Positions 6,697 through 12,382 of a stretch of 19,327 nt of DNA are shown here, one piece after another (within the stretch, counting starts at the first letter, position 1; every line of letters starts with the position of its first letter). A program made the translations under genes and the position numbers. The notes beneath the pieces were generated by a model that was not told where the DNA came from, made no database searches, and was given only the letters and a program-made list of their open reading frames with translations. The stretch comes from CAZBWE01 sp964581905 (lineage in GTDB: Bacteria; Planctomycetota; Phycisphaerae; Sedimentisphaerales; Anaerobacaceae), in contig CAZOQJ010000034.1 in NCBI GenBank assembly GCA_964581905.1, positions 1 to 19,327 on the forward strand, written 5' to 3'.

Positions 6697-7833
6697 TTAC
6701 GCCTCTTTCAGAGCGTCAATGAAAACTTTCATGTTGTTGGTCCATCTTTTAGCCTCCTCCAGCTCAATCTTGTCCTGTTTTACCAATATTGCCAGGTGCT
6801 TTTCCAGGGTTATCATTTTTTCCTCGGGCCTATCTCTGGTCTTTGTTTGCAGCTCTGAATACATTTGCTCTATTTTACCGGTGCGTATCAGGTTGGCGGT
6901 GGCGTAATTATTATTAAGTATTTCCATTGCTGTAATGCGGCCGAGCCCGTCTTTTCTGGGTATGAGCTTCTGGCTGATGATATAGGCAAGTCCGAGGGAA
7001 AGCTGATTTCGTACTTCCTGCTGCCTGCCCGCCGGAAAATAGTCCAGTATTCGCGTTACCGTTCCTGCAACATTCCTTGTGTGCAGTGTAGAGAAAACTA
7101 GATGTCCGGTCTCAGCGGCCATAAGTGTCATAGCTATTGTCTCAGGGTCCCGCATTTCTCCAACGAATATTATATCAGGGTCCTCCCGCATCATCGCTCT
7201 TAGTCCGTGAAGAAAAGATTTGACATCCCTTCCTACTTCGCGTTGTGAAATAAGAGAGTATTTCTGCTGGAAAAGGTACTCTATAGGGTCTTCAATGGTT
7301 ATGATTCGACAGGCCCTTTTTTCGCTGATTCTATCAATTAATGAGGCGATTGTAGTAGATTTTCCGGCGCCTGTGACCCCTGCTAACAGTACAAGTCCCT
7401 GATTGAGGCCAATAATGTCCTGCCAAGCAGTGGTTGGAAAGCCGACTTCCTCTACTTCTGGAATCTCCATCGATAGTGCACGGATAGCAGCACAGATGCC
7501 ATCATTTTCCTGGAAAACATTTATTCGAAACTGCAATGAGCCAAATTGATAAGAGAAATCTACACTATGCTGGGTTTTGAACTCATACATATTCTGCTCT
7601 GTTAGAAGCGGATAGATAAGCTGCTGTGCTACCTCGGGTGTTATACTTAGCCCTTTAAGTCTTACCAGGTCGCCGTCGATGCGATATGCAGGGGTAGCGC
7701 CGACTTTGATATGCAAGTCTGAAACCCTCATTGCTCCGTGCTCTTCGAAGTATGCGAGCATATCAAGGATGCTGAATTTTCCAAGTTCTGTAGTCGAATA
7801 GACCTTTGCTGAAGCAGGATATTGTTCAGCCAT
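6697..7833 (-). CDS. pilT: PilT-type ATPase (twitching motility / pilus retraction), copy 2
   Basis: This is a second full-length PilT paralogue (378 aa from the ATG) with the same domain order: Walker A GVTGAGKST (152-160), IEDPIEY (180-186), DPDIIFVGEMRD (218-229) and GHLVFSTLHT (243-252). All catalytic motifs are intact, so it is not a decayed duplicate. The GTG at 7845 would add four residues, but GGAG at 7843-7840 lies 6 nt before the ATG at 7833, which is preferred. It is probably the first gene of the minus-strand operon. By analogy with PilT/PilU pairs, the two may form distinct or mixed retraction motors; that is inference. The two copies are far more alike than PilT and PilU usually are, which points to lineage-specific duplication. 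Confidence 0.93.
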   Translation of the reverse strand: MAEQYPASAKVYSTTELGKFSILDMLAYFEEHGAMRVSDLHIKVGATPAYRIDGDLVRLKGLSITPEVAQQLIYPLLTEQNMYEFKTQHSVDFSYQFGSLQFRINVFQENDGICAAIRALSMEIPEVEEVGFPTTAWQDIIGLNQGLVLLAGVTGAGKSTTIASLIDRISEKRACRIITIEDPIEYLFQQKYSLISQREVGRDVKSFLHGLRAMMREDPDIIFVGEMRDPETIAMTLMAAETGHLVFSTLHTRNVAGTVTRILDYFPAGRQQEVRNQLSLGLAYIISQKLIPRKDGLGRITAMEILNNNYATANLIRTGKIEQMYSELQTKTRDRPEEKMITLEKHLAILVKQDKIELEEAKRWTNNMKVFIDALKEA

Positions 7834-7844
7834 AGCTGTCTCCA

Positions 7845-7875
7845 CCAGGACTACGGCTGGGCCTACGCCGCAGCC
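7845..7875 (-). repeat. Family A repeat (short form) abutting the pilT ribosome-binding site
   Basis: CAGGACTACGGCTGGGCCTA and the bases after it match 21 of 25 positions of the copy in the 5' end of lysS (15053-15077). The repeat ends at, and partly overlaps, the region that supplies the pilT SD and the alternative GTG start. Confidence 0.6.
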
Positions 7876-7951
7876 AGAAAGGGCGAATTTACCGTAACTT
7901 ACAAGCTATATATCGGCACAACTTGGACTAAGCAAAAGTTAAATCTTGACT

Positions 7952-7995
7952 GTCCTGCTCCGACTCGGTGAGCCTTCGCGGAGACGAGTCGTCGG
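7952..7995 (-). repeat. Family A palindromic repeat (divergent intergenic copy)
   Basis: The reverse complement starts CCGACGACTCGTCT and ends CCGAGTCGGAGCAGGAC. It matches 38 of 44 positions of the copy inside the S41 protease gene (12539-12582). This pair is the best evidence that the segments are one dispersed repeat family. Confidence 0.8.
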
Positions 7996-8114
7996 AGGAG
8001 TTTAGGTTGCGGCTGACCCAGCTACACCATTGGTCTCGGTGCCCGTCCCGCCGCGGTGGACTTGACAGAGTACAATTCACCAATCATTAAATACTTATAA
8101 CTAAATGTGGTTTT

Positions 8115-8146
8115 TTGCTGGATTTACCGAGACAAGGGGCTATAAT
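8115..8146 (+). promoter_or_regulatory. Possible promoter of lptD
   Basis: There is a perfect TATAAT at 8141-8146. The best -35 candidate, TTGCTG at 8115-8120, gives a long 20-bp spacer, so the -35 assignment is weak. Transcription from about 8153 would give a leader of about 50 nt to the ATG at 8206 and almost none to the GTG at 8161. Confidence 0.4.
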
Positions 8147-8205
8147 CCGTAGCGCCCCCTGTGTCTTCCCGGCGGAAGAAAAGGAATTGGGGCTGGTTAG
8201 TAAGG

Positions 8206-11200
8206 ATGCAAAATAAAACACTATTTATTCTGTTTATGCTGATTTTGCTGCCGTGCTACGGTGAGTTCCGTCCTGACTCATCGGGGCTGCCTTCGTCCCG
8301 GGACTCCGGCGAAGCTGGGGTGTCGGCTGTTGAAAATCCCGCACCACAATTGATGCCGGGCGAGGCCTTCGTTGGTCAGGACCTGCACCTGGCAGCAAAA
8401 GAGCTTATAAATTATCAGTTAAGCACTGGCGAACACACTCTTGTTTTCCAGGACAGGTTTTCGATGTCAATCGGGGCCAATCAATTTTCCAGTGATAGTG
8501 CGGTCGTGTGGCTGGAAAGTGTAGCAATCAAGTATCGCGACCGCGTCCGTATTGATTATAAAACAACAGCATACTTACAGGGGAATATCCAGGCTCAAAA
8601 AGCCAAAGGCGCGAGGACCACCGATTTAAGCCAAACGGTCCTTGAGCGAGGCCAGACAATGATAGTTCAGTTCGAGGTCGGCGGTGAGATATTTGTGACC
8701 GCGGACAAAAGAGATGTTGCTGACCCTCGCAAATTGGGGCTTTACATAAAGGCCATCGAAGCGTGTCGAGCAATCGGAATTAAGGCGAAGTTTATCCCTG
8801 AAGTTAAAATAGTGACGCCTGAACCGCCGCCTGTGATAGAGGAAAAAATAAAGGAGAAAAAAGAAATAGTCCCAGGGACTCCTTACGGAGAAATAGCAAA
8901 GCCGGTTAAGCCGGAAGAGAAGGTAATCCGCTTCAGGTATCCGATTAATATAGCACCTTCGGGAGAAGTTTCGCCGCAGGTAGAGTGGGACGAGGAAAAA
9001 GGAATTGGGACGGTGATAGGCAGGTTCTATCTGTGGCAAAAACGGGATGAAAAAGGTGGTTTATTAGAATTACAGGCTGATAACGCGATTATATTCTATT
9101 CCAGCCAAGGGCCTGAGGTGGGTGCACAAGATATTTTGGCTAAAGGTGCTGTAAGTACGATTTATCTATCGGGCAATGTTGTAATGACGGAAGGGCAGCG
9201 AATAATCCGGGCTGATGAGCTATGCTACGACTTCGAAAGAAAAAAGTCGCTCGCGATAAATGCGGTGATGAGGAGTTTTGACACGGGTAGGGGCATCCCG
9301 ATTTACGTCAGGGCGGCAGAGTTGAGGAAATTGGCAGAAAATAAGTTTGCCGCTGATAATATCAGCTTGACAACCAGTGAATTTTACCTGCCGCAGATTT
9401 CACTTAATGCTTCAAAGGTAGTTATTACTGATATGACCAGTGCTGATGAGCAGCAGGGCGGTCCCCCATGGCGGGCCGACCATCTTTACGATGCAGAACT
9501 GCGCAAAGTGCGTTTGAAGATGCACGATAAAACGGTTTTCTATTGGCCGTATATGCGTGCTAATTTGCAGAGGCCTGATATTCCACTCAAAAGCATACAA
9601 ACAAGTTATGACCGCACCTGGGGATATTCGGTGGAGACGCGATGGTACTTGGCGAGATTGTTGGGACTGCGAGAGCCGAAGGGTACGGAAAGTACTTATG
9701 CGCTGGACTATTATGGTAAACGCGGTGTCGGTACTGGCGTAGAGATTGATTATGCAAGAGAGAATTACTTCGGCACACTGCTGGGTTATGTTATAAACGA
9801 TACCGGCGATGATGACCTCGGCAGGTACTATACCAGAAGAAATCTTAAACCGCCACGAAAGCTTCGGGGCCGGTTTCTATGGCGACACAGGCATTTTCTG
9901 CCTTACAACTGGCAGCTTACTACCGAGATTGGCTATGCGTCTGATGAGCATTTTATAGAACAGTATTATCGCAGCGAGTTTAATGTCGGAAAGGAGCAAG
10001 AGACACTCGTCCATTTGAAACGCATCGAGGATAATTGGGGTCTTTCTTTTCTGGGCAAGGTCCGAATAAATAATTTTGTCAATAAGCTGGAGGAGCTGCC
10101 CACTGCAGAGTTTCACTGGACTGGTCAGTCGTTTCTCAATGATAAGCTGACATTCTACAGTGATAATCAGGTAAGCCGGTTCCGTCAGCGTTATGCTTCA
10201 AGTAGTGCGCTTTCAGAGCAGTTTTTTACATTTGTATCGACGAGAAATGAAGTTGATATGCCGATGACGATTGGCAGGACTAAAGTGGTCCCTTTTGTGG
10301 CTGGAACAGTAGCGTATGAAGACGGCATGGGCTTCCGGACGAATATTGACGGTTCGCCCACGAGCAGCGAAGATAAGGTTTGGTTTGGCGAAGGTGGTGT
10401 TCGTGTATCGCCGCAACCATACTGGAAGGTTTTTCCTGGTGTCAAATCGCAGATTTGGGACCTGAACCAGCTTCGACATATCGTAAGCCCGTACATTACG
10501 GCTGTCGGTTACATTGAGAGCGATTCAGTCATCGAGCAGCGTGATATGTTGAACGTAGGTATTTCTCAACGGCTGCAAACCAAGAGAGGCACTGATGATA
10601 ATCAGCGGACAGTTGACTGGATGCGACTGGATACGGACTTAACATGGATGAGCGACACAGGCAATACGAGAGTAGGACCGGACCGGTTCATCTGGAATAA
10701 GCCGTTTATCCCGCTGATGAATCATTTCACACCACGAGACAGACGCAGCAGCAATGTATTCGGGCCGGGCCGGAACTACTTTGGCGCAGACTACATCTGG
10801 CATCTGAGCGACACTACTGCCCTGTTGAGTGACATGAATTATGATATGCAAAGCGGCGTTGTGCAGCAATTCAATATCGGTTTTTCGCATCTACGCTGGC
10901 CTAATTTGAGCTATTATATAGGCAGCAGATATTTAAAGCGGCTTAATAATAACCTTGGCGAGCATGGCTCGAATATGTTTACTTTTGCGGCCACTTATGC
11001 ATTTGACCCGCGATACACGCTGGTTTTCTCACAGCAATATGATTTTGACTATGGTGCCAACGTACTAAGTGATATAACGCTTATCCGGCGATATCACAGG
11101 ATGTACTGGGCATTGACGTACCATGCAGATGAGTCGCTGAAAAAACGCGCAATCGTATTTACTATATGGCCGCAGGGAGTGCCGGAGATGTCGTTTGGGA

Positions 11201-11241
11201 CAAGAAGATATATGGGAATAACCGGTCCTGGTGGCTATTAA
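8206..11241 (+). CDS. lptD: LPS-assembly protein LptD-like outer membrane beta-barrel (OstA family)
   Basis: This is predicted to insert lipopolysaccharide or a related glycolipid into the outer membrane. From the ATG (1011 aa), residues 1-19 form a signal peptide (MQNKTLFILFMLILLPCYG). Residues about 245-400 form an OstA/LptA-like periplasmic domain containing YLSGNVVMTEGQRIIRADEL (about 320-339). From about 466 to the end is a barrel rich in alternating aromatic and polar strands, starting near TSYDRTWGYSVETRWYL. It is longer than E. coli LptD (784 aa). A GTG at 8161 in the same frame would add 15 basic residues; I prefer the ATG because a TATAAT box at 8141 would leave the GTG almost leaderless, although neither start has a well-spaced SD. 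Residues about 21-48, just after the signal peptide, are low-complexity and come from palindromic repeat DNA. It is divergent from pilT. Confidence 0.85.
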   Translation: MQNKTLFILFMLILLPCYGEFRPDSSGLPSSRDSGEAGVSAVENPAPQLMPGEAFVGQDLHLAAKELINYQLSTGEHTLVFQDRFSMSIGANQFSSDSAVVWLESVAIKYRDRVRIDYKTTAYLQGNIQAQKAKGARTTDLSQTVLERGQTMIVQFEVGGEIFVTADKRDVADPRKLGLYIKAIEACRAIGIKAKFIPEVKIVTPEPPPVIEEKIKEKKEIVPGTPYGEIAKPVKPEEKVIRFRYPINIAPSGEVSPQVEWDEEKGIGTVIGRFYLWQKRDEKGGLLELQADNAIIFYSSQGPEVGAQDILAKGAVSTIYLSGNVVMTEGQRIIRADELCYDFERKKSLAINAVMRSFDTGRGIPIYVRAAELRKLAENKFAADNISLTTSEFYLPQISLNASKVVITDMTSADEQQGGPPWRADHLYDAELRKVRLKMHDKTVFYWPYMRANLQRPDIPLKSIQTSYDRTWGYSVETRWYLARLLGLREPKGTESTYALDYYGKRGVGTGVEIDYARENYFGTLLGYVINDTGDDDLGRYYTRRNLKPPRKLRGRFLWRHRHFLPYNWQLTTEIGYASDEHFIEQYYRSEFNVGKEQETLVHLKRIEDNWGLSFLGKVRINNFVNKLEELPTAEFHWTGQSFLNDKLTFYSDNQVSRFRQRYASSSALSEQFFTFVSTRNEVDMPMTIGRTKVVPFVAGTVAYEDGMGFRTNIDGSPTSSEDKVWFGEGGVRVSPQPYWKVFPGVKSQIWDLNQLRHIVSPYITAVGYIESDSVIEQRDMLNVGISQRLQTKRGTDDNQRTVDWMRLDTDLTWMSDTGNTRVGPDRFIWNKPFIPLMNHFTPRDRRSSNVFGPGRNYFGADYIWHLSDTTALLSDMNYDMQSGVVQQFNIGFSHLRWPNLSYYIGSRYLKRLNNNLGEHGSNMFTFAATYAFDPRYTLVFSQQYDFDYGANVLSDITLIRRYHRMYWALTYHADESLKKRAIVFTIWPQGVPEMSFGTRRYMGITGPGGY
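8266..8330. repeat. Palindromic repeat segment inside lptD
   Basis: It contains CTTCG...CGAAG arms around GTCCCGGGAC and the module GGGACTCCGGC that also opens the lysS copy. It encodes FRPDSSGLPSSRDSGEAG-like sequence between the signal peptide and the periplasmic domain, in frame. It is less complete than the other family A copies. Confidence 0.5.
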
Positions 11242-11248
11242 GAAAATT

Positions 11249-11276
11249 CAAAATGTAAAATGCAAAATGCAAAATT
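11249..11276 (+). repeat. Heptad repeat (CAAAATG-type), four units, after lptD
   Basis: There are four 7-bp units: CAAAATG, TAAAATG, CAAAATG and CAAAATT. They start 8 bp after the lptD stop. A similar 7-bp array follows the first permease gene at 18001, suggesting a repeat class that sits at gene ends. Confidence 0.6.
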
Positions 11277-11285
11277 AAGGAAGTC

Positions 11286-11366
11286 GTCCCGCACCAATTG
11301 AGCCTTGGCGCCGTACCGAGTTGCCCGCAGAGATGCAGCTTGGCTGGGGGACAATTGGTGCGGGAC
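11286..11366. repeat. Perfect 15-bp inverted repeat between lptD and fba
   Basis: GTCCCGCACCAATTG (11286-11300) and its exact complement CAATTGGTGCGGGAC (11352-11366) enclose 51 bp with further short pairing (AGCC/GGCT). The arm resembles CCCGCACCACAATTGA in lptD near 8338. It could act as a processing or transcription-attenuating hairpin before fba, or be a small mobile palindrome. There is no immediate U-run, though the next 30 bases are T-rich. Confidence 0.6.
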
Positions 11367-11412
11367 TCCACAATTTTTATTTTTGAACTTTGTTTTTTTT
11401 AAGGAGAGTATT

Positions 11413-12357
11413 ATGGCGTTGGTTGGTACAAAAAAAATGTTCGAGATGGCTTACAAGAATGGCTATGCAATCGGTGCATTCAATGTGAACAACATGGAAA
11501 TCACACAGGGGATAATCGAAGCCGTAGCTGAGGAAAAGGCTCCGCTTATCCTGCAGGTATCCAGAGGCGCACGTGAATACGCGAAAATCAGTTACCTGCT
11601 GGCAATTATCAATGTGGTGGTCAAGGAAAATCCTGACATTCCTGTCGTAACACACTTAGACCACGGAGATACTTTTGAGACCTGCAAACAATTCGTGGAC
11701 GACGGCTTTACTTCGGTAATGGTAGATGCCTCGAAACTCCCGTTCGAAGAGAACATTGCAGTTACCAAGAAGGTAGTCGAATATGCCCACGCTCGGGATG
11801 TCGTTGTCGAAGCCGAATTGGGCCGGTTAGGCGGCATTGAAGAAGACGTCGTTGGAGTTGACGATGTCGGAAAGCACCTAACAAACCCGGAACAGGCGAT
11901 AGAGTTCGTTGAGAAAAGTGGTTGTGATTCACTGGCGGTTGCCTGCGGGACCAGCCACGGCGCATATAAGTTTAAGACCGAACCGAAGCTGGCTTTTGAC
12001 GTGATACAAAAGATAGCTGATAAGCTACCCGGATTTCCGCTGGTCATGCACGGCTCAAGCAGTGTGTTGAAGGAATTTGTCGACCTTATTAACAAATACG
12101 GCGGTGATATGCCGAATGCAATGGGAGTGCCGGAAGATTCCATCAGCAAGGCAGTAAAGATGGCAATATGCAAGGTCAATATAGATACCGATTTACGGCT
12201 GGCACTGACAGCTAAAATCCGGCAGGTCTTTGCCGAAAAACGCAGCGAGTTTGACCCTCGTAAATACCTCGGGCCCGGCAGAGAGGCCATTAAAGACATG
12301 GTAAAACATAAGCTGCATGTTTTAGGCTGTGCCGGAAAAGCAGCTGAATGTATGTGA
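11413..12357 (+). CDS. fba: Class II fructose-bisphosphate aldolase
   Basis: This cytosolic zinc enzyme of glycolysis and gluconeogenesis splits fructose 1,6-bisphosphate into glyceraldehyde 3-phosphate and dihydroxyacetone phosphate. The 314-aa length fits the shorter class II subgroup. Visible active-site features are THLDHG (80-85) with catalytic D83 and zinc ligand H84, VEAELGRLGG (132-141) with E135, the ligand in SHG (H182), and VMHGSS (211-216) with H213. NIDTD (256-260) is the phosphate-binding region. The ATG is set by AAGGAG at 11401-11406, 6 nt upstream, and by the conserved N-terminus; the frame extends upstream into repeat DNA, which is not coding. It is followed 25 bp later by the S41 protease gene. 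Related class II sugar aldolases (tagatose type) are possible but less likely. Confidence 0.93.
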   Translation: MALVGTKKMFEMAYKNGYAIGAFNVNNMEITQGIIEAVAEEKAPLILQVSRGAREYAKISYLLAIINVVVKENPDIPVVTHLDHGDTFETCKQFVDDGFTSVMVDASKLPFEENIAVTKKVVEYAHARDVVVEAELGRLGGIEEDVVGVDDVGKHLTNPEQAIEFVEKSGCDSLAVACGTSHGAYKFKTEPKLAFDVIQKIADKLPGFPLVMHGSSSVLKEFVDLINKYGGDMPNAMGVPEDSISKAVKMAICKVNIDTDLRLALTAKIRQVFAEKRSEFDPRKYLGPGREAIKDMVKHKLHVLGCAGKAAECM

Positions 12358-12382
12358 TAAAAGCAAAGAATGTTAAGCATAA

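Larger units (their letters stand above)
7834..8205. other. Divergent intergenic region between pilT and lptD
   Basis: This region should carry the promoters of both the pilT operon (minus) and lptD (plus). It holds the pilT ribosome-binding site (7840-7843), a family A half-copy (7845-7875), a full family A copy (7952-7995) and a related CCCGTCCCGCCGCGG segment near 8043. The AT-rich stretch at about 8078-8115 leads into a TATAAT box. An AT-rich TATATA near 7905 may be part of the pilT promoter, but no convincing -35/-10 pair was resolved there. Confidence 0.5.

Noticed and set aside
11305..11412. Upstream in-frame extension of the aldolase
   Set aside because: It translates the inverted repeat; the ATG at 11413 has AAGGAG at good spacing and matches the family N-terminus.
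11592..12380. 262-codon minus-strand frame opposite fba
   Set aside because: Low-complexity Ser/Thr-rich antisense frame; the plus strand has all aldolase catalytic residues and an SD.
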